Shown piece after piece: positions 43,486-53,699 of a stretch of DNA of 64,000 nucleotides (positions are counted from its first letter, which is position 1; each line of letters opens with the position of its first letter). The notes under the pieces were generated by a model. It was not told the origin of the DNA. It was given only the letters and a program-made list of their open reading frames with translations, and ran no database searches. The position numbers were made by a program, and so were the translations under genes. The DNA comes from Flavivirga aquimarina. GTDB lineage: Bacteria; Bacteroidota; Bacteroidia; Flavobacteriales; Flavobacteriaceae. The stretch lies in NCBI RefSeq assembly GCF_030540835.1, contig NZ_JAUOEK010000178.1:1-64000 (forward strand). Reading direction: 5' to 3'.

Positions 43486-44922
43486 TCAATTTAAACTAAC
43501 CGTTAATGTGTTGAACGATTTTGCATCCAATACTGCTTTAATATTTTGTTGATTAACTGTTACGTTCAACGCTTGCTTTTCATCTTTATCATTGTATGTA
43601 AGCATGATAATTTCGTTACTGTTTTTATTTAAAAATGCTATGGTGTTATCTGCATCTCCATTGGCTACTAATTTAACTGACCCCGGAGCGACATAAGCAC
43701 TTAAATGTTTCATTAAATAAAACTCGGGGTTGTATACTATTTTTTTGGTGTTGCTGTCAATTGAAATCATTGAGTTTTGCTTCCAACCCCATTGGCTTTT
43801 TCCTGTTTCGTCTAAAACCATATTCCAATACATGTATGAGTTTGCCCCGTTTTCAAAATAATGTTTCATTAAATTAAACGTGTGTTCTGCAGCTTTCCAA
43901 TCGTTGGAACCATCGCCACATTCTGTTTCGGTTTGCATCAATTGCATGTCTGGATATTCTCTATGAACTGCTTCTATAGCTCCTTTTCCTGCCCATTGAA
44001 AACCTACTCCTTCTACATAATCTTTGGTATTTTTATATTCTAATACATCTTTTACACGTTCTATTTGCGGACGTTCAACAGTACCTAACCAAATAGGTGT
44101 CTCTAAATTATCGGCTTTAAATTGTGGGCCTAAATAATCTGCAATAAATATGCCTAAATCTTGTGGTTTCCATACACATGACGGAAAGTTTTGCGCCGAA
44201 TTAGGTTCATTCTGTACATGAACTGCACTAATATCAATCCCTTCTTTTTCGTAAGCTTTTACAAATTTTGAAAAGTATAAGGCATATGCCTTAAGGTAAT
44301 CAGGCTCCATAATAAAGCGCGATACCAACTCTTCTGTTGAGCTCCATTCTATGGGTAAATCGTTAAATTTCGGATTCGATTTACATGCATAGTGTTTACT
44401 ATGTTTCATCCATGACGGCGGACACCAAGGCGATGCCCAAACCTCAATGTTAGGGTTGATCTTATGTGCTTCTTTTATGTATGGTATTAACCGTTTTTTG
44501 TCTCTGTTAATCGAGAAATTTTCCATAGCAAAATCGTCGGCAGTTTCGTTATGACTATACCAATCTACCGCATAATCGTTTGCTCCTATAGGCATTCTGC
44601 ATATATTGAATTTACACCCCGAAATAGAGTCGAATAAATCGTTTAAAATTTGTTGTTTTTCTTCTGGGGTTACCATACCTAGTGCTTCCCAACCTAATTC
44701 ATTAAAACAACCTCCAAAACCTGTAATGGTTTGTTGTTTCTTGGTAATATCTAGCGTAATATTTATATCTGGTAACGTTTCGTTGGTTGTAGCTTTATAT
44801 ACTTTTGTTTCCCATAGTTTATCGTTTGTTGAGCTTACCCAATCTACTTCCGCTTTGGGTTTTTGTTTACACGAAAAGCATACTATGACTCCTATAATTG
44901 CTATTAATTTCAATACTTTCAT
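43486..44922 (-). CDS. GH30 family glycosidase (lipoprotein)
   Basis: The protein has 478 residues. The lipoprotein signal is MKVLKLIAIIGVIVCFSC. The GH30 opening is QTITGFGGCFNELGW. The acid/base is Glu239 in HVQNEPNSAQNF. The nucleophile candidate is Glu332 (or Glu334) in QTETECGDG. A C-terminal beta-sandwich ends the protein. GH30 activities include beta-glucosidase/glucosylceramidase, beta-1,6-glucanase and xylanase/fucosidase types, so the sugar is not fixed by sequence reading. The neighbouring sulfatase and GH3 suggest a beta-linked backbone or branch sugar. Confidence 0.9.
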   Translation of the reverse strand: MKVLKLIAIIGVIVCFSCKQKPKAEVDWVSSTNDKLWETKVYKATTNETLPDINITLDITKKQQTITGFGGCFNELGWEALGMVTPEEKQQILNDLFDSISGCKFNICRMPIGANDYAVDWYSHNETADDFAMENFSINRDKKRLIPYIKEAHKINPNIEVWASPWCPPSWMKHSKHYACKSNPKFNDLPIEWSSTEELVSRFIMEPDYLKAYALYFSKFVKAYEKEGIDISAVHVQNEPNSAQNFPSCVWKPQDLGIFIADYLGPQFKADNLETPIWLGTVERPQIERVKDVLEYKNTKDYVEGVGFQWAGKGAIEAVHREYPDMQLMQTETECGDGSNDWKAAEHTFNLMKHYFENGANSYMYWNMVLDETGKSQWGWKQNSMISIDSNTKKIVYNPEFYLMKHLSAYVAPGSVKLVANGDADNTIAFLNKNSNEIIMLTYNDKDEKQALNVTVNQQNIKAVLDAKSFNTLTVSLN

Positions 44923-44997
44923 TTATTTAATATTTTATAATTTTTTGAAAATGAACAATCTATAAACTTATACACGTCCAGTAATTCACATAAATTA

Positions 44998-47676
44998 TTA
45001 TTTTACGTTTAATATCCCTCTTAGGCGAATGTCTTTTGATGATGCGCCAATCATAATTCTAAAATCCCCAGATTCTACTATTCGGTTTAAATCTTTGTCT
45101 AGCATAGACAAATCGTTTGGATTTAAAACAAAAATTACTTGCTTCTCTTCTCCTGCTTTTAAAGCGATACGCTCAAACCCTTTTAATTCTTTTATGGGGC
45201 GTGATACTGATGCTAATTCATCACGTATATAAAGTTGAACAACCTCATCCCCATCTACTTTTCCAGTATTTTTTACGGTACACGAAATTTGAACTGTTTC
45301 GTTATTTGCGATATTATTTTTACTGAATTCTAAATTGGAATATTCGAAAGTGGTATAGCTTAACCCAAAACCAAACGGATATAAAGGTTGTCCTGTTAGG
45401 TTATGGTAATTATCGCCTCGACCTGTTGGCTTGTTATTATAATATAACGGGCATTGTGCTGCATCAACTGGAAATGTAATGGGCAAACGTCCTGCGGGGT
45501 TTTCATCTCCAAACAGAATATCTGCTAAACCGTTTCCGCCATTTTCACCAGAATACCAAGACATTACTATACCATCTACATCGGGCTTCCAATTTGCCAT
45601 GGTTATAGCACTACCTCCAACTAATACGACAACTGTTGGTTTGCCTGTTTTAGCAACTGCTTTAATTAACGCTTCTTGATGCCCTGGGAGGTTTAATAAT
45701 GCTCTGTCTTGAAATTCGCCTTCATGTATTCCTGCTACCACTACGGCAACATCACTTTGTTTAGCGATTGCAACTGCGTTGCCAATTTGTTTGTCTACGT
45801 TATCTTCAACACCATAATCCCAAATCATTTTGAATTTTGCATTTCCTGCCGATTCAAAATATTCTAGTTTGATGTCATACGTTTGTCCTGTTTTAAAAGT
45901 AAATGGTTTTACTATAGTGTTGTATGATTGTTTCTGCCAATTGTCAATAATCAACTCGCCATCTAAATACAATCGGTAACCATCATTGCCTTCTATACCA
46001 ATATTAAAAACTCCAGATTTTGGGGCTTTTAATTTCCCTGTCCATCGTGCTGAAAACCAATCATACGGCAAATCTTTATGTGGAGAAAAGAGGGTCCAAC
46101 CAAATTGAATTTTTTTATCGATGCGTTCTACTTTTGGTGTTCCGCTTAGTTTAATGTTATCAAAATACGTCGCTTTTAAACCTTTAGTTTCTTTTCCTTC
46201 TTTTACTGTTGACAAATATTCTGAAGCAACAACTTTATAAGTCTGTTCTTTAAATGGTACGCCTTCTGTATAGGATACATTTGCTTCTCCAATCTTATTG
46301 ATTATACCATCGTACATGGACACTTTATCATTTCCAGGTCCGCTATAACCTCCTAAACGTGCTGCTTTGGCATCATAACCTATAAGCGCCACTTTAGCTG
46401 CTTTTTTTAATGGTAATACCTCATTTTCGTTCTTCAATAAAACCATCGCTTTTGCTGCTGCTGTTCTTGCCAATTCTCGGTGGTCTTTATGTCCGTTCCA
46501 AGTTGCAGCTTCTTTCACATCTACATAGGGGTTTTCAAATAGTCCTAATTCAAATTTTGCTTTTAAGATGCGTCTAACGGCTTCATCAATCGCTTTTTCA
46601 TCAACCATCCCTTTTTCGTAAGCTTCCCAAAACAATGGTTTATGATTGTAATTGGTTTGAAACATAACATCTAATCCTGCTTCTACAGCATCTTCGGTGG
46701 CTTCGGCATAATCTTTTGCTGTAAAATGTAATACATTCGCACCTCCTGTAGCTCCTGCATCTGAAATAACAAAACCATCAAATCCCCATTCTTCTTTCAG
46801 TTTTTTACGTAGTAACCATTCGTTTGATGTACATGGTGTGCCATCTACAGAGTTATACGACGTCATAACCGACCTTGCTCCTGTTTTTTGAAATACCGTT
46901 TTAAACGCTGGAAAATATATTTCTTCTAACAATCGTTCGTTAAAACTAATCGGGTAACTATCGCGCCCTCCTGCACCTACATTGGCGACAAAGTGTTTGG
47001 GTGTGGTTATTACGCCTTCTCTTTCGAAAGCACCTATAAATGCTGATGCCATTTGCGTCGTTAAATACGGGTCTTCTCCATAGGTCTCTTCGGTACGTCC
47101 CCAACGTACATCACGTGCAATGTTTAATACTGGTGATAGAATTTGACGTATCCCTCTGGTTTTTGTTTCTTTAGTAATTGCCTTTGCGACATTAGCAACT
47201 AAAGTAGTATCCCATGTTGCTGCTAATGCTATGGCTTGTGGATATGCGGTTGCGCCATCTCGTGCTAAACCGTGTAAGGCTTCATTAAATGGAATTATGG
47301 GTATCCCTAAACGAGATTCTTCTAAAAAATAACGTTGAATGTCGTTTATCTCTTCTGCCATTTGTTTGGCACTACCTGTTGACCCGTAGTCCATGATTTG
47401 CTCTGCGGCATTATCATTCTTTCCTTTTGAAGAAATTTGAAATCCGAAAATACCATGCGTAAGCTTATCTTTTCCAATACTTAAATCTCCGGGAATCATG
47501 AACATTTGCCAGAACTTTTCTTCTAAAGTCATTCGGCTCATTAAATCATTTACGCGTTCTTCAACAGAAAGTTTTGGATTCTTGTATGCTGGATTTTCAT
47601 CATTTGATTTTTTAGAACATGACCATATACATATTCCAAATACTGCTATTAATATTATTCTTTTTGAGTACTTCAA
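44998..47676 (-). CDS. GH3 beta-glycosidase with PA14 insertion (lipoprotein)
   Basis: The protein has 892 residues. The lipoprotein signal ends FGICIWSC. The GH3 N-domain has KHFVANVGAGGRDSYP and nucleophile Asp306 in GFVISDAGA. The GH3 C-domain (LIGYDAKAARLGGYSGPG) is interrupted by a PA14 domain (about 505-640, LKATYFDNIKLSG, GNDGYRLYLDGELIIDNW). An Fn3-like C-terminus follows (VQLYIRDELASV). GH3 with a PA14 insertion is typical of beta-glucosidases/xylosidases. The exact sugar is unknown. Confidence 0.93.
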   Translation of the reverse strand: MKYSKRIILIAVFGICIWSCSKKSNDENPAYKNPKLSVEERVNDLMSRMTLEEKFWQMFMIPGDLSIGKDKLTHGIFGFQISSKGKNDNAAEQIMDYGSTGSAKQMAEEINDIQRYFLEESRLGIPIIPFNEALHGLARDGATAYPQAIALAATWDTTLVANVAKAITKETKTRGIRQILSPVLNIARDVRWGRTEETYGEDPYLTTQMASAFIGAFEREGVITTPKHFVANVGAGGRDSYPISFNERLLEEIYFPAFKTVFQKTGARSVMTSYNSVDGTPCTSNEWLLRKKLKEEWGFDGFVISDAGATGGANVLHFTAKDYAEATEDAVEAGLDVMFQTNYNHKPLFWEAYEKGMVDEKAIDEAVRRILKAKFELGLFENPYVDVKEAATWNGHKDHRELARTAAAKAMVLLKNENEVLPLKKAAKVALIGYDAKAARLGGYSGPGNDKVSMYDGIINKIGEANVSYTEGVPFKEQTYKVVASEYLSTVKEGKETKGLKATYFDNIKLSGTPKVERIDKKIQFGWTLFSPHKDLPYDWFSARWTGKLKAPKSGVFNIGIEGNDGYRLYLDGELIIDNWQKQSYNTIVKPFTFKTGQTYDIKLEYFESAGNAKFKMIWDYGVEDNVDKQIGNAVAIAKQSDVAVVVAGIHEGEFQDRALLNLPGHQEALIKAVAKTGKPTVVVLVGGSAITMANWKPDVDGIVMSWYSGENGGNGLADILFGDENPAGRLPITFPVDAAQCPLYYNNKPTGRGDNYHNLTGQPLYPFGFGLSYTTFEYSNLEFSKNNIANNETVQISCTVKNTGKVDGDEVVQLYIRDELASVSRPIKELKGFERIALKAGEEKQVIFVLNPNDLSMLDKDLNRIVESGDFRIMIGASSKDIRLRGILNVK

Positions 47677-47688
47677 CCGTCTTATTAA

Positions 47689-49056
47689 TTAAAATTGATG
47701 TTTATTTTGCTTTAAATCTTTATCAAAAGCGTTTATTTTCTTTCGTAACTTCTTTACTATTTTCGGATTGTTTTCTGCTACATTATTTTTTTCTGAAATA
47801 TCGTTAGCAAGATTGTAAAGTTCTACTTTATCTTCTACTATACGTAGCTTCCAATCGCCATACCTTACTGCTTCTAAAGTTGATTCTTTATAATAATAAA
47901 AACCTTCTTTTTTATGTGGTGATTTCGATTTCTTACCTGATAATAACTTCCAGATATTTTTGCCGTCTATTGGTTTATTGGACATTTCACTATCTGTTAC
48001 ATGTGCAATGGTTGGTAGAAAATCTATGGTTGATGCTATTTCTTTACACACACTACCTGCTTCTATTTCTCCTTTCCATTGGGCTATCATAGGGACACGC
48101 ATCCCGCCTTCGTAAGTTTGAAATTTAAACCCTCGCAGTGGCAAAGCACTTCCTCCGTTTCCATCTTTTAAATTCCATGGGCCATTATCAGATGTATAAA
48201 TAACCAGCGTATTATCATCGATACCTAAGGTTTCTAAAGTCTTTAAAATTTTACCAACGCTCCAATCTATTTCTTCAATAACATCACCATATAAACCTCG
48301 CTTACTTTTTCCTTTAAAACCTTCTGAAGTATAAAGCGGAATGTGAGGCATGGTGTGTGCCAAGTATAAAAAGAAGGGGGTATCTTTGTTTTCTGTAATA
48401 AAATTAACGGCTTCTGAAGTATATCGTTGTGTTAATGTTGTTTGATCCACAGGATATTCTATAACCTCATCTTGTTTCATTAAAGGGACTTTTCGTCCTC
48501 GCCATTTTTCTTGACGTAGACTATCTATAGTCATGCCTTCTCTAAAAATAATATCTTCTGAAACTTTAGACTTTGGATTAACCGACATATCGTTACTAAA
48601 AGGGATGCCGTAATAGTAATCGAACCCCTGTGTTGTTGGTAAATATTGAGGCTGATCTCCAAGATGCCATTTTCCTACGCAAGCTGTTGCATAGTTTTTA
48701 GTTTTTAACATGTCTGCAATTGTCAATTCTTGATTTGACAAACCTCCTTCTAAATTTGGCCATAACACCTTAGGCACACCTACTCTTGGTGGATATGATC
48801 CTGTTAATAAAGATGCTCTTGATGGTGAACATACGGATGATGCTGAATAGAAATCTGTAAAGCGTATTCCGTTTGCTGCCATGTTATCTAGATTAGGCGT
48901 GCTTATTAATGGCGAACCATATACTCCCACATCTTGATACCCTTGATCGTCTGTAAAAACAATAATGATATTAGGTTTAGAGGTTTTGCTTTGTGCTTTA
49001 ACTGAAGCATTCCAATTAAAAAAAACAAGTATTATTATTACTAATAATTTATTCAT
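47689..49056 (-). CDS. S1-family sulfatase
   Basis: The protein has 455 residues with signal peptide ...NWNASVKAQ. IIVFTDDQGYQDVGVYG supplies the metal ligands. The formylglycine motif is C76-S-P-S-R. GKWHLGDQPQYLPTTQGFDY and YTSDNGPWN follow. It is adjacent to the GH95 gene (6 bp) and the GH3 gene (12 bp), so it is probably desulfation coupled to removal of fucose or a beta-linked sugar. Confidence 0.93.
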   Translation of the reverse strand: MNKLLVIIILVFFNWNASVKAQSKTSKPNIIIVFTDDQGYQDVGVYGSPLISTPNLDNMAANGIRFTDFYSASSVCSPSRASLLTGSYPPRVGVPKVLWPNLEGGLSNQELTIADMLKTKNYATACVGKWHLGDQPQYLPTTQGFDYYYGIPFSNDMSVNPKSKVSEDIIFREGMTIDSLRQEKWRGRKVPLMKQDEVIEYPVDQTTLTQRYTSEAVNFITENKDTPFFLYLAHTMPHIPLYTSEGFKGKSKRGLYGDVIEEIDWSVGKILKTLETLGIDDNTLVIYTSDNGPWNLKDGNGGSALPLRGFKFQTYEGGMRVPMIAQWKGEIEAGSVCKEIASTIDFLPTIAHVTDSEMSNKPIDGKNIWKLLSGKKSKSPHKKEGFYYYKESTLEAVRYGDWKLRIVEDKVELYNLANDISEKNNVAENNPKIVKKLRKKINAFDKDLKQNKHQF

Positions 49057-49062
49057 ACTGCT

Positions 49063-51426
49063 TTATTCTTTTGCCTTTAACTCACTATTAAATTGATATG
49101 TTTCTCCTTTTGCTGTGTCAAATTCAACACGTTTATCTTTATAAACTAATGTACATTTACCTCCACTTTTTGATAAAACTTTAACGCCTGTTAACGCTGC
49201 GTTTTCCCAAGTGAAACTAAGTTCAAAACCGCCTCTTGCACATACTCCTGAAATGTTTCCTTTTGGAAGTGCGCCAGGTAATGCTGGTAATAGCTCTATT
49301 TTATCTAAATGACTTTGAATAAGCATTTCTACCATACCTGCTGCTCCGCCAAAATTTCCATCTATTTGAAACGGCGGGTGTGCATCAAATAAATTTGGAT
49401 ATGAGCCTCCTCTAATCTTACGTTCTGGTATTTCTGCTGGACTCAATAACATATGTACTAATTTATAAGCTCTATCTCCATCTCTAAATCGAGACCAAAA
49501 GTTTATTTTCCAGGCTAGGCTCCAACCGGTACCTTTATCGCCTCTAAACTCTAAAGATTGTTTAGCAGCTTTCATTAAGTCTGGCGTATCTTCATAATTA
49601 ATTTCGTTCCAGGGATGAACAGCCCACAAATGTGATACATGCCTATGTTTAACTTCTGGGTTGTCTTTATCTTCTAACCATTCTTGTAATTGTCCATGCT
49701 GCCCAATTTGGTTTGGAGCTATTTGTGGCACCATGATTTTTAACTTTTCTGCAAATTCCGCATCTTCGCCTAAAACCTCAGACGCTTCTATTGTAATATT
49801 GAATAATGCTCTTATAATTTGGTGATCCATCGTTGGTCCTGCAACCAAACCTCCTATTTCGGGTGAATTTGATGGCGTACTTATTAAGTAACCTGTATTA
49901 GGGTCTTTGTATAAAAATTGAGAATAAAACAATGCTGCATCTCTAAGTAACGGGTATTTTTCTTTTAAAAATGCTTTGTCTTGTGTAAAGAGGTAATGTT
50001 CCCAAATATGCGTACACAACCATCCGCCACCGCCTAGCCAAATACCATGGTTTGATGCATTTACCGGGGCTGCGCCTCGCCAGATATCAACATTATGGTG
50101 CATGATCCATCCGTCTGCATTATAATGCTCTTTTGCTACTATTTTTCCTGTTTTTGAAACGTCTTCAATAAAATCGAATAATGGTTCATGACATTCGCTT
50201 AAATTGGTCATTTCTACCGCCCAATAATTCATTTCTAAATTGATATTGGTGGTATAACTACTAAACCATGGTGGTTTTATTTTATGGTTCCAAATACCTT
50301 GAAGGGTTGGGGGGTTGGTTCCCGGACGACTTGAAGCTATTGTTAAATAACGTGCGTATTGTATGTATAATGCCAATAATTGCGGGTCGTCCGGGTTTTT
50401 CCAGAAATCATAAATTCTTTGGTTAGTTACTAATTCTGATTTTCCGTTATCTCCAAAATCTATGCTAAAACGATTATATAGAGATTGATAATCTTTAATA
50501 TGGGTTTCTTTTACCTTATCATAACCTTTATTTTCTATATTTTTTAGTGTTTTAGCAACTATGACATTTGGTTCTCCTGATACGTCTTTGAAATTTTTAT
50601 AGTTTGTTGCTGCCGATAAATAAAGGGTCGCTTTTGATGCTTCTGTTATTTGTAATTGCCCGTTTGAAGTGACTACTTTTCCATCTGTTTCTATTTTTAT
50701 GGTGGCTACTCCCCATAATACGCCGTCTTTTACTTTTACTACGATGGTTTGTGAATCGTTATCGGTTTTAAGGGTTTTATCTTCATGTAGAGCATCTAAA
50801 AACAAATTAAAATTCAACGCTTTTGATTGGCTTGCTGATAGATTTACAACGATAACTTTATCTGGATGGCTCGAAAATACCTGGCGGTTATAGGTTACAT
50901 TGCCTACTTTGTATGAGACTTTGCTAATGGCTTTATCTAAATTAAGGCTTCTAGAATAATTTGTAAAGTTTTCATGTTCGGGGAAATCAATGTAGATATC
51001 TGCAAATGGTTGATAGTGTATTTGTTTTAAAGGGTTGCTCATAAATTCTTTTGTCGCCAAATTTTGAGCTTCTCTTTGTTTTCCTTCTGTAAGCAGTGTT
51101 CTTATTTCTGATAAATATTTGCCAGCACCTTTATTTGAATAATCGTGTGGTTGCCCTCTCCAAAGCGTTTCTTCATTAAACTGAATGTGTTCTTGTTGTA
51201 CACCACCAAAAATCATGGCTCCCAAGTTGCCATTACCAATAGGTAAGGCTTCTGTCCATTTTTCGGCTGGTTCATTGTAAAATAACCTAAAATCATCTTG
51301 GGCTTGTGTACAACTTAGTGAAAGGAAAAGCAGTGTATAACCTAAAAATAGTTTTAGACCTCTCTGCTCATTAATCATTCCCATGTTCTGTATTAATTTT
51401 ATGAATTTGCTCATTATCGGTATCAA
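49063..51426 (-). CDS. GH95 alpha-L-fucosidase / galactosidase
   Basis: The protein has 787 residues from the first ATG. ATG17 at 51378 gives a tidy lipoprotein signal (MINEQRGLKLFLGY..LFLSLSC) and may be the real start. The GH95 opening is FYNEPAEKWTEALPIGNGNL followed by GAMIFGGV. The central catalytic blocks are NINLEMNYW, WIMHHNVDIWRGAAPVNA and STPSNSPEIGG. GH95 enzymes are inverting alpha-1,2-L-fucosidases (or L-galactosidases). The 5' coding region (51281-51420) recurs as three degenerate copies in the 659-bp gap upstream. Confidence 0.93.
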   Translation of the reverse strand: MIPIMSKFIKLIQNMGMINEQRGLKLFLGYTLLFLSLSCTQAQDDFRLFYNEPAEKWTEALPIGNGNLGAMIFGGVQQEHIQFNEETLWRGQPHDYSNKGAGKYLSEIRTLLTEGKQREAQNLATKEFMSNPLKQIHYQPFADIYIDFPEHENFTNYSRSLNLDKAISKVSYKVGNVTYNRQVFSSHPDKVIVVNLSASQSKALNFNLFLDALHEDKTLKTDNDSQTIVVKVKDGVLWGVATIKIETDGKVVTSNGQLQITEASKATLYLSAATNYKNFKDVSGEPNVIVAKTLKNIENKGYDKVKETHIKDYQSLYNRFSIDFGDNGKSELVTNQRIYDFWKNPDDPQLLALYIQYARYLTIASSRPGTNPPTLQGIWNHKIKPPWFSSYTTNINLEMNYWAVEMTNLSECHEPLFDFIEDVSKTGKIVAKEHYNADGWIMHHNVDIWRGAAPVNASNHGIWLGGGGWLCTHIWEHYLFTQDKAFLKEKYPLLRDAALFYSQFLYKDPNTGYLISTPSNSPEIGGLVAGPTMDHQIIRALFNITIEASEVLGEDAEFAEKLKIMVPQIAPNQIGQHGQLQEWLEDKDNPEVKHRHVSHLWAVHPWNEINYEDTPDLMKAAKQSLEFRGDKGTGWSLAWKINFWSRFRDGDRAYKLVHMLLSPAEIPERKIRGGSYPNLFDAHPPFQIDGNFGGAAGMVEMLIQSHLDKIELLPALPGALPKGNISGVCARGGFELSFTWENAALTGVKVLSKSGGKCTLVYKDKRVEFDTAKGETYQFNSELKAKE

Positions 51427-51474
51427 TTAATTTTAATAATTCCCTTAGTTATGATCTGTTATTTGCTTAATAAT

Positions 51475-51615
51475 GATAACCTAAAATCTTCTTGAGCATC
51501 TATATGCTGATTGGTTAGAGAAATCTGCATAAGATTAACTCAAGAATAATTTTAAGTTCTTCTGGATTGCTATTAATCAGTTCCAGTATTCTTTTATTAT
51601 AATTATTAATTTTCT
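51475..51615. repeat. Degenerate copy B of the GH95 5' region, with hairpin
   Basis: This part resembles the GH95 5' coding segment (51281-51420). It contains a hairpin with arms 51478-51496 and 51539-51558 (AACCTAAAATCTTCTTGAG / CTCAAGAATAATTTTAAGTT). It has no coding potential of its own. Confidence 0.55.
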
Positions 51616-51636
51616 CTTTGGTTCACTTAAAATAAT

Positions 51637-51785
51637 GATAACTTAAAATTACCTTGAACTTATATAATACTGCTTAGTGAAAGATCACAATATATATAGT
51701 TCAAGAATAACTTTAAGTTGGTTTGCTATCAATCAATCTAATACTTTTTATATTATTAATTTTCTCATTATCAACATCTATTTCT
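51637..51785. repeat. Degenerate copy C of the GH95 5' region, with hairpin
   Basis: Hairpin arms lie at 51640-51660 and 51698-51719. They are followed by the same GCTATCAATCAAT...TTAATTTTCTCAT tail that matches the GH95 start region. The spacing from copy B is about 162 bp. Confidence 0.55.
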
Positions 51786-51833
51786 TCTAAAACCTTTTTG
51801 GTTTTTAATCTCTTTTTTGTTCGCTTTGCTAAT

Positions 51834-51985
51834 AATAACCTAAAATTATCTTGAGTTTGGGTTGATACTACTTAGTGAGAGTTTACAGTATAATTAGCTC
51901 AAGATTAATTTTAGGTTGGTGCGCTATCAATCATTTTCATGTTCTTTTATTAATATTATGAACTTCTTCATCTTATCCCTCAGCA
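51834..51985. repeat. Degenerate copy D of the GH95 5' region, with hairpin
   Basis: This copy has the best-conserved hairpin. Arms at 51837-51858 and 51896-51917 pair almost completely (AACCTAAAATTATCTTGAG form). The tail GCTATCAATCATTTTCATGT matches the start region of the GH95 gene. The remaining bases up to 52085 hold a short AT-rich hairpin at 52061-52079 that might terminate transcription of the upstream sulfatase gene. Confidence 0.55.
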
Positions 51986-52085
51986 CCAATTTCACTTGAT
52001 AGCCTTTTTTATTCATTAATCTTTTATTTTCTTAAAATGCAATAGTCTAAATTCATAGTTAAATGTTTTTAAAACATTTTATTTT

Positions 52086-53681
52086 TTAACTTTCCCAATA
52101 GTCAGCAATAATTTGCAGTACTTCTTCATTATCCTGATCTGTATCACCAAGCATATCACGTTGCGCTAAAATTTCTGCTTTCATTTGCTTTATAATGTCT
52201 TGATATTCTGCGTCGTTATATGCATTGTGTGTTTCGCTAGGGTCTTTCTCTAAATCGAAGAAATCCCAAAACTTCTTTGGCTGGTTTTCTTTTGTATAAC
52301 CGTTTACTTTAAGTGCATTTCCGTAATAAAAAGCTAGTTTGTAGCGTTCTCCTCTAATTCCAAAATGTCCCGGGCGGTCACTTGAGTGATCCCAATATCT
52401 GTAATAACCATACTTACGCCAATCGCTAGGTGTGTTTCCTTTTAAATTCTCACGGAAACTATGTCCTTGCATGGTTTCTGGATATTCTAAGCCTGCATAA
52501 TCTGCAAATAATGCTGAGAAATCTGCATTTTCAATAAGATCTGAATTTCTTTTTCCTGCTGGTATTTCTTTCGGGTAACGAATTACAAATGGCATGTGGA
52601 TAGATTCTTCGTAAATTAAGCGTTTATCGAACCATCCGTGCTCTCCTAAAAAGTAACCTTGGTCTGCTGTATAAATTACAATCGTATTTTCTGCTAATCC
52701 TGATTTGTCAAGATATTCCAATAATTTACCAATATTATCATCTATAGCAGCTCCACAACGCATAAAATCTTTTACATATTTCTGATATGTTTTATAACGT
52801 GCTTGCATTTTATCTAATCCATCTACGGTTAAGGGTAACTCTGGATACTTCATATAACCAGGAACATTCTCTGGATCTTTTGAAGCTCTTAAATACCTAG
52901 CTTTTAAACTATCTATAGACTGACCTCTAAAAGATCTTCCTGTTGTTTCTGGTCCTTCATCATAAAATGTAGCTGGAATAGGTATATCGCCATCTCTGTA
53001 TAAGTGCTTAAATCTTTCGGGATAATCAAACGGTTCATGTGTTGCTTTAAAATGACACATCGCCATGAATGGTTTAGATTTATCTCTGTTTTCAATCCAA
53101 TCTATAGTCTTATCTGCAATAACATCGGTACTAAATCCTTTATAAGGTTTACCTCCTTCTGTATAATCTTGCCAATTTTCCTTGGTTTTCATAACAGGAT
53201 CCCAGTATCTTCCTTGTCCAGGTAAAACACAATAATAATCGAAATCGGGAGTAGGTTCTTGTTTTAAGTGCCACTTTCCAATAACGGATGTTTGATAACC
53301 ACCTCGTTGCAATACGCCTGCAATGGTTGGGTGTTCTGGCGATAATCCAGCTCCTAAGGTTATTACGCCATTTTTATGACTATACTGTCCTGTAAGCACA
53401 GTTGCTCTACTGGGTGTACAAATAGAATTGGACACCAAACAGTTATCTAATACTGTGCCTTCTGATGCTAGACGTTGGATGTTTGGTGTATGTACATAAT
53501 CTTTTAGTATACCGCCATATATCCCCCATGCTTGTGATGTATGATCATCGGACATAATATAAAGGATATTGGGTCGTTTGGGTTCACTCTCTTCTGTTTT
53601 TTCTTCTGTTTTATTTTTACAACTTGTTGCGATAAAAGAAATAAAAACAGATAAAGCGCATAATCGAAATAATCTCTTCAT
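52086..53681 (-). CDS. S1-family sulfatase (lipoprotein)
   Basis: The protein has 531 residues. The lipoprotein signal ends FISFIATSC. ILYIMSDDHTSQAWGIYGG precedes the formylglycine motif C88-T-P-S-R. GKWHLKQEPTPDFDYYCVLPGQG and YTADQGYFLGEHGWFDKR follow. It belongs to the same type as the partial sulfatase at 62791, which shares the GEHGWFDKR block. Its stop is followed by the largest gap in the operon. Confidence 0.93.
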   Translation of the reverse strand: MKRLFRLCALSVFISFIATSCKNKTEEKTEESEPKRPNILYIMSDDHTSQAWGIYGGILKDYVHTPNIQRLASEGTVLDNCLVSNSICTPSRATVLTGQYSHKNGVITLGAGLSPEHPTIAGVLQRGGYQTSVIGKWHLKQEPTPDFDYYCVLPGQGRYWDPVMKTKENWQDYTEGGKPYKGFSTDVIADKTIDWIENRDKSKPFMAMCHFKATHEPFDYPERFKHLYRDGDIPIPATFYDEGPETTGRSFRGQSIDSLKARYLRASKDPENVPGYMKYPELPLTVDGLDKMQARYKTYQKYVKDFMRCGAAIDDNIGKLLEYLDKSGLAENTIVIYTADQGYFLGEHGWFDKRLIYEESIHMPFVIRYPKEIPAGKRNSDLIENADFSALFADYAGLEYPETMQGHSFRENLKGNTPSDWRKYGYYRYWDHSSDRPGHFGIRGERYKLAFYYGNALKVNGYTKENQPKKFWDFFDLEKDPSETHNAYNDAEYQDIIKQMKAEILAQRDMLGDTDQDNEEVLQIIADYWES

Positions 53682-53699
53682 TTTAAAGTTAATTTTAGT

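Noticed and set aside
51475-51985. CRISPR array
   Set aside because: Three units are long (about 150 bp), strongly diverged, and homologous to the neighbouring gene. There are no uniform short repeats or cas genes.
52061-52079. Strong terminator after the 52086 sulfatase
   Set aside because: The hairpin is AT-only except for one G/C pair, and no T-run follows in the direction of transcription. Mentioned only as a weak possibility.
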